Source: JARFUG01 sp050485365 (GTDB taxonomy: Bacteria > Desulfobacterota > Desulfuromonadia > Desulfuromonadales > JACZKF01). Taken from it: a stretch of 64,000 nucleotides of DNA. Positions within the stretch are counted from its first letter, which is position 1. Each line of letters begins with the position of its first letter. The DNA lies in assembly GCA_050485365.1 (NCBI GenBank), contig JBJHBH010000007.1, positions 1-64,000 on the forward strand, given 5' to 3'. Below the pieces are notes generated by a model. It saw only the letters and a program-made list of their open reading frames with translations. It searched no databases and was not told the origin of the DNA. This document shows, piece after piece, positions 42,608-51,030 of this stretch. A program made the position numbers and the translations under genes.

Positions 42608-43687
42608 ATGACACTGGCGAAGCCTGTTGACGAAAAGTACCGGGTGGTCGAGCTCTCCAAGCGGGGGCACCGCCTGATCAAGGAAAACCGCCTGAGCGAG
42701 GCCCGGACGGTCTTTGCCGAGGCGCTGCAGATCGATGCGCACAACCCCTACCTGCTGACCGGTATGGGCGATGTGCTTCGCAGCCTGCATCGCAGCGCCG
42801 AGGCTCAGCATTTCTACCGCCGAGTCCTGGCGCACGACCCGGACAATCTCTTTGCACTGCGGGGGCTGGGCGATGCGCTGCGGGAAGAGGATAAGACCGA
42901 GGAGGCCGTCGCCCTGTGGCGGCGCTACCTCGCCAAGCGCCCCAACGACATCTTCGTCATGACGCGCCTGGGAGACGGATTCAAGGCCCTGGGCCAAGCC
43001 GAGGAGGCCGAGGCGTACTACCTCGGGGTGCTGAAGCTGCGCCCCTCGGACCGCTTCTCCCTGCTGGGTCTTGCCGATCTTTATCACAAGACGGGGCGCG
43101 AAGAGCTGGCGATCCACCGCTACGAGGAGCTCCTTCGCAAGGGGCAGAAGCCGGTCAACATCCTCACCATGCTGGGCAACCTCTACCGGCGCCGCGAAGA
43201 TATGGAAAGAGCCCGGGCCTGCTACAACGATGCCCTGGCGCAGGATGCCGAAAACCCCTATGCCCTCTACGGCCTGGGGGAGGTCCACCGCTACCGCAAG
43301 GAGTATCGCAGCGCCATCGCGTTGTGGGAGCGGATACTGGAAAAGAACGCGGGGACGAACAACATGGTCTCGCGGCTCGGCGATGCCTACCGCAACATCG
43401 GAGAGATGGAAGCCGCCGAGCGCTGCTATCTTTCGATCCTGAGCCGCGAGTACGACAACTTCGCTCAGCTGGGAATGGGAAAACTGCGCTTCGAGCAGGG
43501 AAGATTTGCCGAGGCGACCTCGATTTTCGAGACCCTTCTCGAAAAGGAGAAGAGCTCGACCACCGCCACCGAGGAGCTCGTGAAGTTTCTGGCCGAGCGC
43601 GAGATCCCTTCCGGATTTCGCGACGCGATGGACGCCGCCGGGCATCTGCGCCGGCTCTGCGACGAGCGCCTCGCCCCTCCCCGATGA
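42608..43687 (+). CDS. Tetratricopeptide repeat protein
   Basis: 359-residue soluble protein of about eight to nine TPR units across most of its length (for example YLLTGMGDVLRSLHRSAEAQ, NLFALRGLGDALREEDKTEE, NPYALYGLGEVHRYRKEYRS). There is no signal peptide and no catalytic domain; it is a protein-interaction scaffold of unknown partner. The ribosome site is weak. Its TGA stop overlaps the ATG of the AcpH gene (ATGA), so the two are translationally coupled. Confidence 0.9.
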   Translation: MTLAKPVDEKYRVVELSKRGHRLIKENRLSEARTVFAEALQIDAHNPYLLTGMGDVLRSLHRSAEAQHFYRRVLAHDPDNLFALRGLGDALREEDKTEEAVALWRRYLAKRPNDIFVMTRLGDGFKALGQAEEAEAYYLGVLKLRPSDRFSLLGLADLYHKTGREELAIHRYEELLRKGQKPVNILTMLGNLYRRREDMERARACYNDALAQDAENPYALYGLGEVHRYRKEYRSAIALWERILEKNAGTNNMVSRLGDAYRNIGEMEAAERCYLSILSREYDNFAQLGMGKLRFEQGRFAEATSIFETLLEKEKSSTTATEELVKFLAEREIPSGFRDAMDAAGHLRRLCDERLAPPR

Positions 43688-44268
43688 ACTATCTCGTCCA
43701 CCTCTACCTTGCCGAAGAGACGCAGGAGTCGCTGCTCGGAGCAGTGATCGGCGATTTCGTCAAGGGACCGCTCACCGACGACATCCCCGAGGGGATACGC
43801 CGGGGGATCCGGCGACACCGCCAGACCGATCACTTCACCTCGGTGAGCGAGAATTTCATCCGCAGCAAAAGACGCCTCGACGAGCGCTTCGGCATCTGCA
43901 AGCCGATCCTCGTCGACGTCTTCTACGACCATTTCATGGCGCGCAACTGGAGCGCCTACTCCCCTCTTCCCCTGGAGAGGTTCGCCGAGGGGATCTACCG
44001 CCTGCTGCGGCACAACGAGGCGGACCTCCCCCCGTCGTTTCGTCCGGTTGCGCAGCGGATGATGGCGCGAAACTGGCTCGTCTCGTACCGCGAGCCCGAG
44101 ACGATCGGGCTCGTGCTGCAGCGCATCTCGCAACGGATTCGCCGCCCCAACCCCATCGCCGAGGGGCTGAGCGAGCTTGAGCGGCACTACGACGCGCTCG
44201 AAGACGATTTTCGCCGCTTTCTCCCCGAGGCGCGCGCCTTTCTCGATTCAGAGGAAGTGTCTCAGTAA
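43684..44268 (+). CDS. acpH: Acyl carrier protein phosphodiesterase (AcpH/DUF479)
   Basis: 194-residue protein matching the E. coli AcpH length (193). The HD-like family pattern is seen: MNYLVHLYLAE, GAVIGDFVKG, GIRRHRQTDHFTS, DVFYDHFMARNW. It removes 4'-phosphopantetheine from acyl carrier protein in the cytoplasm. Its start codon overlaps the preceding stop. Its last 21 nt overlap the 3' end of the convergent rhodanese-ferritin gene. Confidence 0.92.
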   Translation: MNYLVHLYLAEETQESLLGAVIGDFVKGPLTDDIPEGIRRGIRRHRQTDHFTSVSENFIRSKRRLDERFGICKPILVDVFYDHFMARNWSAYSPLPLERFAEGIYRLLRHNEADLPPSFRPVAQRMMARNWLVSYREPETIGLVLQRISQRIRRPNPIAEGLSELERHYDALEDDFRRFLPEARAFLDSEEVSQ

Positions 44269-45087
44269 CTGGTCGAGTTTGATCAGGTGACGCCTCTCCT
44301 CGTCGGAGAGGATCTCGAAGACGCGCCGGGCGTTCTCGTCCGGAAGCTCGAGGCGCATCAGCAGATAGCGGTCGTAGGCGTTGGTTTCGAGACGAACGGC
44401 CATCTCCAGGATGCGGCGGATCTGCATTCCGCTCACCGATTCGAGCGCCTCCGCAAGGCGCATCCCTCCCTCCATGACCCCTTCGCCCTCGTCCCCCTGC
44501 AGAACCTCGGCCGCAAAGTCGATGGGCGCCGGCTTCCCGGTGAGCCCTTCGTACAGAGCGCTCAGGGTCGCCTTGTGGTGTTCCTCGGCGCCGGCAAGCT
44601 CATTGAAGAGCTCGGCGGCCTCCTTGTCCTGCACTCGAGAGGCCATCTCGGCGTAGAAACGGCGGGTCCCCTCCTCCAGACGCCAGGCGAGAGCGGCGTG
44701 CTCTTCGGCGGTGCGCTCCCGGGTAAAGAGGTCCAGTTCGGCCGCAGGCGAGGCCGCCGCCACGTGTCCGTGCCACGCCTGCAGCCCCCCTTCCATCCGA
44801 TGCACTTCGGAAAAGCCCGCCTGAGTGAGGAGGGAGACCGCCGCCAGACTGCGCAGGGCCGAGCCGCCGTAGAGAATGACCGGCTTTGCGGCGTCAAGCC
44901 GCGACAGTTTGTCCTCAAGGTCCTCCAGCGGCACCGAACGGGCGCCGGGCAAATGCCCTTCCCTGTAATCCTCGGGCCGGGAGACATCGAGCAGGATGTA
45001 GTCCTCCGGATGCCGGCTCTGGAGAAACTGTTTCACCTCCTGAACCGACCACGTCTGGGCCGACCTGAACAGTCCCCGTAAATCCAT
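44248..45087 (-). CDS. Rhodanese-like domain fused to ferritin-like (rubrerythrin-type) domain
   Basis: 279-residue cytoplasmic fusion. Residues about 12-110 are rhodanese-like (YILLDVSRPEDYREGHLPGA, EVHRMEGGLQAWHG), but the catalytic Cys loop reads VILYGGSALRS with Gly where the active Cys should be, so sulfurtransfer is unlikely. Residues about 125-279 form a four-helix ferritin-like domain with Glu/His ligands (EEGTRRFYAEMASR, AGAEEHHKATLSALYEG, VRLETNAYDRYLLMR, SDEERRHLIKLDQLL). A di-iron redox or oxygen/peroxide-handling role is inferred. Convergently overlaps acpH. Confidence 0.85.
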   Translation of the reverse strand: MDLRGLFRSAQTWSVQEVKQFLQSRHPEDYILLDVSRPEDYREGHLPGARSVPLEDLEDKLSRLDAAKPVILYGGSALRSLAAVSLLTQAGFSEVHRMEGGLQAWHGHVAAASPAAELDLFTRERTAEEHAALAWRLEEGTRRFYAEMASRVQDKEAAELFNELAGAEEHHKATLSALYEGLTGKPAPIDFAAEVLQGDEGEGVMEGGMRLAEALESVSGMQIRRILEMAVRLETNAYDRYLLMRLELPDENARRVFEILSDEERRHLIKLDQLLRHFL

Positions 45088-45097
45088 CCGGTTCTCC

Positions 45098-45742
45098 CTA
45101 GAAGGTATACCCCTTGCGCTTTCTCCCGGGCACCTTGCCGATGATCCAGCCGACGAGGAGCACCCCGCCTCCGGCCAAAAACCATTTGATCATCGCCGTG
45201 AAAAAGAGCTGGTCGTTGGCCTCGCGAAGCTCCGCAACCTCCGCCGAGAGCATCTCGTTCTGTTCGCGCAGAAAATCGCGTTCCTGGGAGAGCTCGATGA
45301 CGCCGCTCGACTTCTCCTCCAGATCCCGCAGCTGCGCGGTCACCTTGCGCAGCTCTTCTTCGGCAGCGTTGAGCGCGGCGGAGTCGGCCCTCAGCGACTC
45401 CTGGCCGGCCTCGGTCTGCGCGAGCTTCTGCCGCAGATCGGCAAGCTGCGTCTCAAGACGGGAAATGACGACGGACTTGGGCGTCTGGGCGCTGATGAAC
45501 TGCTTGAGCACATACCCTTCCTGCCCCTGGCGCGTGCGCACCTTCAGATACTCGTCGTGCTCTTCGAGGACGGTGACGGGGGTCCCCACGTTGAGCATGC
45601 GCAGAATTCGGTACTGAGTCCCCATCCCTCCGCGCAGCAAAACGGTGAACTCCTCGTCGGAGACGTAGCGCGTGTCGGCAAAGGCGCTTGCGGCGCCCAT
45701 GAAAAGGGCGATGATAAGGGAAATTATAACGCTTTTCTTCAA
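45098..45742 (-). CDS. SH3-domain membrane protein (TIGR04211/YgiM-like)
   Basis: 214-residue protein: signal sequence (1-22), bacterial SH3 domain (about 25-88, YVSDEEFTVLLRGGMGTQYR to GQEGYVLKQF), a long coiled coil (about 95-185, heptads from SRLETQLADLRQKL) and one C-terminal membrane helix (about 190-207) with a basic tail. This is the TIGR04211 architecture, with the SH3 domain in the periplasm presumably touching peptidoglycan. It lies 10 nt upstream of the rhodanese-ferritin gene on the same strand. Confidence 0.9.
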   Translation of the reverse strand: MKKSVIISLIIALFMGAASAFADTRYVSDEEFTVLLRGGMGTQYRILRMLNVGTPVTVLEEHDEYLKVRTRQGQEGYVLKQFISAQTPKSVVISRLETQLADLRQKLAQTEAGQESLRADSAALNAAEEELRKVTAQLRDLEEKSSGVIELSQERDFLREQNEMLSAEVAELREANDQLFFTAMIKWFLAGGGVLLVGWIIGKVPGRKRKGYTF

Positions 45743-45790
45743 GACTCTTCTCCTTGCATCCGTGATTTCTGATTCATTTGTTCGGGCCGT

Positions 45791-47116
45791 TCAGCGGATG
45801 GGCCACTGCCGCGCGGCGCCCTCGGGGTAGAAGTTCTCGCGGGTGCGGTTGAAGTAACCGTACTGCAGCGAGGGGACCTCCTGCATGACTTTCGTCATCA
45901 TCTCAACCATGCCGACCCCCTCGGGCGGCTCGCCCATGGCACGCCAGTAAAGGACGGGGTCGATGCTCAGGTTGCGCATCTGGATCAGATCGACTCCGGT
46001 GCGCTTGACGAGCTCGATCAGCGCGTCGATCTCCTCGGGCTGGTCGGTGACGCCGGGGAAGACGAGATAGTTGAGCATGGTGAACAGACCGGCATCTTTC
46101 GCCCGGCCGATCGAGTCGAGGACATCCGCAAAGGCGTACCCCCTCGGCCGGTAGTAGGCGTTGTAGAGCGGTTCGCGCACCGAGTTGAGCGAGATGCGCA
46201 CCGAATCGACTCCCGCGTCGGCGAGGCGGTCGATCGCCTCGGGGATCGAGGCGTTGGAGTTGAAGTTGATGGTGCCGCGTGCGGTGCGCTCGCGCATCCG
46301 GCGCACGGCGTCGCAGATCACGTCGGCCTGCAGGATGGGGTCTCCCTCGCACCCCTGCCCGAAGGAGACGATCGCCTCGGGGGCCTGCTCCAGGTGGGGG
46401 ACGGCGATGCGGCAGATCTCCTCGACGCTCGGCACGAAGGTCAAGCGCTCCTGGCTGGCGGGGCAGCAGTCGGACTCCTGCAGGGAGATGCAGCCGAGGC
46501 AGCGCGAATTGCAGGCCGGGGAGGTCGGCAGGGGCGCCTCCCATCGGCGAAAGAAAAGATTCTTCGCGGCGAAGCAGTGATAGTCGACGGCGCAGCGCGC
46601 GAGCTGTTCGAGAAGACGGTTGTCCGGATCGTCCCGAAGGGCGCTGCGCACCAGCGGATCGAGCTGGCGGTCGTCAAAGTGATCGGGCTGCCACTGGGTG
46701 TTGCGGTCGACCTGGATGGCGGCGGCGTAGAAGCGCTCCTCCTCCACGCACCACCCCACCGCGGTGTAGGACCACAGCGGAAGCTGGACCTTCTTGCGCC
46801 CGTAATCGGCCGCGGGCAACAGCGTGCGTGTGTAGGCAGGGGTCAGAAAGGCGGAGACGGCCTGTGCAGGGCCTCCCCCAAGGTCGGCCGGGAGGCGCTC
46901 GACGAGGCGGCGCTTCCCCGATTTGCGGTCGAAGCCGACCGGCGGGGCCCCCGGGATGGTGAAGAGGCGGCTGCCGGCGGGGAGTGGGACGAGCTCTTCG
47001 GGCCTTGGAGAGCGGACGCAGGCTCCGTTGGCGCCGGCCATGAGGAGGCCGGGGTGCTCGAAGACCTCGCCGTTGCGATCGGCGACGACGGTGAGAATCG
47101 TTTTGGTGCGGGACAT
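45791..47116 (-). CDS. Radical SAM protein of unknown substrate
   Basis: 441-residue radical SAM enzyme. The iron-sulfur Cys cluster is CNSRCLGC (CX3CX2C), about 200 residues in, followed by SLQESDCCP with two extra Cys. GQGCEGDPIL (SAM-binding GGE-like) and RISLNSVREPLYNAYYRPRG are radical-SAM TIM-barrel motifs. The N-terminal 200 residues have no recognised domain. The start MSRTKTILTV is used since an in-frame ATG 17 codons upstream has no better ribosome site. Divergent from the B12-type radical SAM gene; the two starts are 194 nt apart. Confidence 0.85.
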   Translation of the reverse strand: MSRTKTILTVVADRNGEVFEHPGLLMAGANGACVRSPRPEELVPLPAGSRLFTIPGAPPVGFDRKSGKRRLVERLPADLGGGPAQAVSAFLTPAYTRTLLPAADYGRKKVQLPLWSYTAVGWCVEEERFYAAAIQVDRNTQWQPDHFDDRQLDPLVRSALRDDPDNRLLEQLARCAVDYHCFAAKNLFFRRWEAPLPTSPACNSRCLGCISLQESDCCPASQERLTFVPSVEEICRIAVPHLEQAPEAIVSFGQGCEGDPILQADVICDAVRRMRERTARGTINFNSNASIPEAIDRLADAGVDSVRISLNSVREPLYNAYYRPRGYAFADVLDSIGRAKDAGLFTMLNYLVFPGVTDQPEEIDALIELVKRTGVDLIQMRNLSIDPVLYWRAMGEPPEGVGMVEMMTKVMQEVPSLQYGYFNRTRENFYPEGAARQWPIR

Positions 47117-47310
47117 AGCGTCAGTGCCCTGGAGCCGGCGTGCGGCAAGGGTGGAGGGGGTTGAAACCATCAGCCCCGACCCGTGAAGGTCGGAGGCTTG
47201 AACCTGAACGACGCGCCAGCATATCACAGGGCGATTAAAAGGGGCAACCACCCTATCCCGCTTCGATTTTCTCTTTGGACCCCGATCGCATTTCGGCTAT
47301 TCTCTGCGCC

Positions 47311-49008
47311 ATGAAAACCGTTCTGGCCACCCTGCACAGCAAGTACATCCACGCGAGCCTCGCCCTGCCCTGCCTGGCGGCGTACTGCGGCTCGGACTGC
47401 GGGGAGATCGTCCTGCGGGAGTACACCGTACACGAGCCGCCGCACAACGTCCTCGGGGCGCTGATGGAGGAGGCCCCCGACGTCATCGCCTTTTCGGTCT
47501 ACCTGTGGAACCGGCGCGAGACCCTCGAGCTCGCCGATGTCCTGGCGACTCTCAAGCCGAACCTGCGGATCGTTCTGGGCGGCCCGGAGATTTCCTACGA
47601 GGGAGCGGCGTTTTTCGAGCGGCACCCCGGCATCGCCGCCATCGTTCACGGCGAGGGGGAGCTCCCCTTCAAGGCGCTGCTGCGCGAGTGGGCCGCCGGT
47701 CGCGAGCCCGAGGCTCCGGCGCGGGTGAGCCTGCGGCGCGGGCGCGACGTCGTGCGCGGGTCGCAGAGCCCCCCGCTGGCCGACCTCGACGCCATTCCCT
47801 CCCCCTTCGCCCTCGGCCTCATCGATCTGCACCGCGGCTTCGTCTACTACGAGACGAGCCGCGGCTGTCCCTACACCTGCGCGTTCTGCATGAGCGCCCG
47901 GGACCCCCTTGTACGCTCGTACTCAAAAAAGCGCATCGAGTCGGATCTGCTCCTCCTCATGGAGGCGGAGGTCGCGAAGATCAAGCTCGTCGACCGCACC
48001 TTCAATTACGACCCGGCCCGCGCCCGCGAGATCTTCGCCTTTATTCTCGCCCACAATCGAAAAAGCCATTTCCATTTCGAGATCGGCGCCCATCTGCTCG
48101 ACGACGCCACGCTGTCGCTTCTGGCAACGGCTCCCCCCGGCGTCTTTCAGTTCGAGATCGGTGTGCAGTCGACCCTGCCTGCCACGCTGAGCGCCGTCGG
48201 CCGTTCGGCCTCGCTGGAGCGCCTCGAAGCGGCGGTCGTCCGGCTGCGCGCGCGCGGCAACATTCATCTGCACCTCGACCTGATCGCCGGACTGCCGGGG
48301 GAGGGATACGGCGACTTCCTGTGTTCCATCGACCGGGTGGCCGCGCTGCGCCCGCACGAGCTGCAGATCGAGGCGGTCAAACTCCTTCCCGGTTCGATGC
48401 TGCGGGAGAGGGCCGAAGAGATCGGCCTGCGCTACGCCCCCCACCCGCCCTACACCATTCTCGAAACGCCCGAGCTGAGCTTTGATGAGCTCGAACGTCT
48501 GCGCGGGATCGCCCGGCTGCTCGACCTCACCTGGAACAGCGGCCGCTTCGATTCCTATCTCTGCGCTTTGGAGCGTCTGTGCGGTTCGCTTTCGGGCGGG
48601 CTTTCGAAAATGGAGGGGTTCTTCCGACGCGAAGGGCTCTTTCGCCGCCCCCTGTCGCAAAGAGGGCTCTTCGAGGAGATCTGGCGCTTTGTCCGCACCG
48701 AATTTGGCGCCGAGCAGCACGCACACCTCGGCGAAGCGCTCGCCTGGGACTACGCCTCGTGCGAGCGGGTCGTCCCCGAGGGCGCTCCGGATTTCTTCGA
48801 CACCGCCCTGGACGAAGACGAGAAGCTGCGCGTGCGGGAGCGGGTGCGCCTCGAAACCGACGCCGTCAAAGGGCGCGGCATCAAATTGCAGTTCTTCGCC
48901 GCCGTCTTCCGTCACCTATCGCAGAACGAGGGGCGCACCGTCGCCCTTTTCCTCTACCTGACCCGGACGGGGCGCGCCATGGAAGTGCGTACCGTCTGCC
49001 CCGCCTGA
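47311..49008 (+). CDS. B12-binding-domain radical SAM protein, DUF4080 type
   Basis: 565-residue enzyme. Residues about 1-130 resemble a cobalamin-binding domain without the DXHXXG motif (IAFSVYLWNRRETLELADVL, IVLGGPEISYEG). The radical SAM core has SRGCPYTCAFCMS (CX3CX2C) and FEIGVQSTLPATLSAVGR, GLPGEGYGDF; the C-terminal 200 residues fit DUF4080. Such enzymes may do methyl transfer or B12-dependent chemistry, substrate unknown. The start is the first ATG with a Met-Lys signature; the ribosome site is poor. Confidence 0.85.
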   Translation: MKTVLATLHSKYIHASLALPCLAAYCGSDCGEIVLREYTVHEPPHNVLGALMEEAPDVIAFSVYLWNRRETLELADVLATLKPNLRIVLGGPEISYEGAAFFERHPGIAAIVHGEGELPFKALLREWAAGREPEAPARVSLRRGRDVVRGSQSPPLADLDAIPSPFALGLIDLHRGFVYYETSRGCPYTCAFCMSARDPLVRSYSKKRIESDLLLLMEAEVAKIKLVDRTFNYDPARAREIFAFILAHNRKSHFHFEIGAHLLDDATLSLLATAPPGVFQFEIGVQSTLPATLSAVGRSASLERLEAAVVRLRARGNIHLHLDLIAGLPGEGYGDFLCSIDRVAALRPHELQIEAVKLLPGSMLRERAEEIGLRYAPHPPYTILETPELSFDELERLRGIARLLDLTWNSGRFDSYLCALERLCGSLSGGLSKMEGFFRREGLFRRPLSQRGLFEEIWRFVRTEFGAEQHAHLGEALAWDYASCERVVPEGAPDFFDTALDEDEKLRVRERVRLETDAVKGRGIKLQFFAAVFRHLSQNEGRTVALFLYLTRTGRAMEVRTVCPA

Positions 49009-49191
49009 AAAATTCCCTCTTTCCGCCCCCCCTCCTTTATTCGGACAACGTCTCGAAATGACTTTGAAGGCGCCCGGATTTGACACCAAAAGGATGTAAA
49101 AGGTTGCATTTAACAAGGTGTTTCTTTTTTTAAAAAAATGTTCTACATTCCCTCCTCCGAACGATCCAACTTTGGTTGATGGGAGCCCTGC

Positions 49192-51021
49192 ATGCGCGGA
49201 ATCGCAAAATTCTATTCAACTCTGGAACAAAGTTTCTTCTCCACCCTCACCCGAAAACTCATCGGCAACCTCGGCGCCCTGCTCGCCATCCAGGCCCTTA
49301 CGCTGGCGGCGGTCTGGTTCGGGATTCGCAATCTCGACGCCGCCGTCGCCTCGGCGGGGATCGAGGCGACGGCGGCCGTCCAGATCTCGGCCATCGGACA
49401 GGGGATTTTGACGAACGTCACCCTCATCTTCGCGCTCGCCGTCGCCGCCACGGCGGCGACCCTCTTCTTTCTGCGCTACCTGATCGTGGTTCCGGTGCGT
49501 GAGCTCAATCGGGCGTTCAGGCAGGGGGAGTCGTCCGAAGCCGACCTCTCCTTCACCTTCCCGACCCGCACCCACGACGAATTCCGCGACCTGGCGCAAA
49601 ATCTCAACATGTTTTCGAAACGGCTGCGCGAGAGCTTTATTTCGCTGCGCCGCATGGGAGTGAACATCGCGGTCTCTTCGGTGCAGGTCGGGGGGAAGGT
49701 GCGGGCTTCGGCGCAGAAGGCCGAATACCAGAACGAGATGGCGGGAGAGATTTTCGCCGGAAGCAGCGAGACGACGTCGGCGCACATGGAGATCGCCGAC
49801 CACACGCAGAAAATCGCCGGCGCCACCTCCGCCAACCTGGAGACGGCGCGCCGCTCTCACAAGGAGCTCATCGAGACGAGCAGTCAGATCGAGCAGATGA
49901 GCACGCTGGTCGACCGATCGGTGCTGGCCATCGCCGACATCCACGAGAATTCGAAACAGATCCGCGAGATCGTCACCGTCATCAAGACGATCAGCAGCCA
50001 GACCTCCCTTCTGGCGCTGAACGCCGCCATCGAGGCGGCCCGCGCCGGACGCGCCGGGCGGGGCTTCAGCATCGTCGCCGACGAAGTGAAGCGTCTGGCC
50101 GAGCAGGTGAACACCGCCAGCGAGGACATCGCCGAGACGGTGCGCGGAATGCTCGAACGCATCGAGGCGTCGCGCGACGAGTCGGAGCAGGTGCGGCAGG
50201 TCACGGTGGCGACGCGCTCGGCGGTGGAGCGCTCCTGCACCAATTTCGGGGAGATGATGGAGGCTCTGGAACGCACCGACAGCAGCCTGCAGGGGATCAG
50301 CGCGTCGGTCGAGGAGCTCTCCTCGTCCAACCACCAGATGCACGGCAAGGTGGGCGAGATCCGCTCGGCGAGCACCGAGGTGACCGAGATGATGCAGCAG
50401 GCCGAAGATCTCTCATCGCATCTGCGCACCATCACCGAAGAGCTGCAGGAGACGGTCGCCCGCTTCCGCACCGGAGAAGGCGCCCTGGAGAAGGTCATCG
50501 AGCAGACCCGCCACTTCCGCGACGAAATGCAGAGCGTGATGCTCAGACACCAGCAGTCGGGGCTCAACCTCTTCGACCAGAACTACCGTCCGATCCCCGG
50601 AACCGATCCCCCCAAGTATCACACCGCCTACGACGAGCGCATCGAAGCCGAGCTGCGGGCCTGCTACGACCGCACCCTGGCGCAGATCCCCGGAGGCCGC
50701 TTCGCCATCTGCTTCGACGTCAACGGATACGCCCCGACCCATAACAGCACCTTTTGCCAGCCGCCGAGCGGCGACTATCAAACGGATCTGGCCAAGAGCC
50801 GCGACAAGCGCATCTACAACGACCCCACGGGCCTGAGGGCCGCCCGCAACACGCGTCCGATCCTCCTTCAGACCTACATGCGCGACACGGGCGAGATCCT
50901 GTGCGACCTCGCCATGCCGATCACCCTGCAGGGGCGTCACTGGGGGACGGTGCGCGTAGGTCTGGAGCCGAAATCCCTGCTGGAGGAGACCCCCGCCCCG
51001 CTGAGCCTGCCAATGCGATAG
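49192..51021 (+). CDS. Methyl-accepting chemotaxis protein with C-terminal sensor domain
   Basis: 609-residue chemoreceptor. Two membrane helices (about 25-45 and 75-97) are joined by only about 30 residues, so there is no periplasmic sensor domain. A HAMP-like linker, the MCP helical hairpin with signalling tip (TVIKTISSQTSLLALNAAIE, ARAGRAGRGFSIVADEVKRL) lies in the middle. After it, residues about 455-600 form an extra cytoplasmic domain (YDRTLAQIPGGRFAICFDVN, RDKRIYNDPTGLRAARNT, LAMPITLQGRHWGTVRVGL), a Cache-like C-terminal module seen in other MCPs. A TTGACA box lies 110 nt upstream but without a clear -10. Confidence 0.92.
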   Translation: MRGIAKFYSTLEQSFFSTLTRKLIGNLGALLAIQALTLAAVWFGIRNLDAAVASAGIEATAAVQISAIGQGILTNVTLIFALAVAATAATLFFLRYLIVVPVRELNRAFRQGESSEADLSFTFPTRTHDEFRDLAQNLNMFSKRLRESFISLRRMGVNIAVSSVQVGGKVRASAQKAEYQNEMAGEIFAGSSETTSAHMEIADHTQKIAGATSANLETARRSHKELIETSSQIEQMSTLVDRSVLAIADIHENSKQIREIVTVIKTISSQTSLLALNAAIEAARAGRAGRGFSIVADEVKRLAEQVNTASEDIAETVRGMLERIEASRDESEQVRQVTVATRSAVERSCTNFGEMMEALERTDSSLQGISASVEELSSSNHQMHGKVGEIRSASTEVTEMMQQAEDLSSHLRTITEELQETVARFRTGEGALEKVIEQTRHFRDEMQSVMLRHQQSGLNLFDQNYRPIPGTDPPKYHTAYDERIEAELRACYDRTLAQIPGGRFAICFDVNGYAPTHNSTFCQPPSGDYQTDLAKSRDKRIYNDPTGLRAARNTRPILLQTYMRDTGEILCDLAMPITLQGRHWGTVRVGLEPKSLLEETPAPLSLPMR

Positions 51022-51030
51022 CGCCCTTTC

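Noticed and set aside
49080..49085. Promoter with perfect TTGACA upstream of the chemoreceptor gene
   Set aside because: No acceptable -10 hexamer at 16-18 bp; not listed as a promoter.
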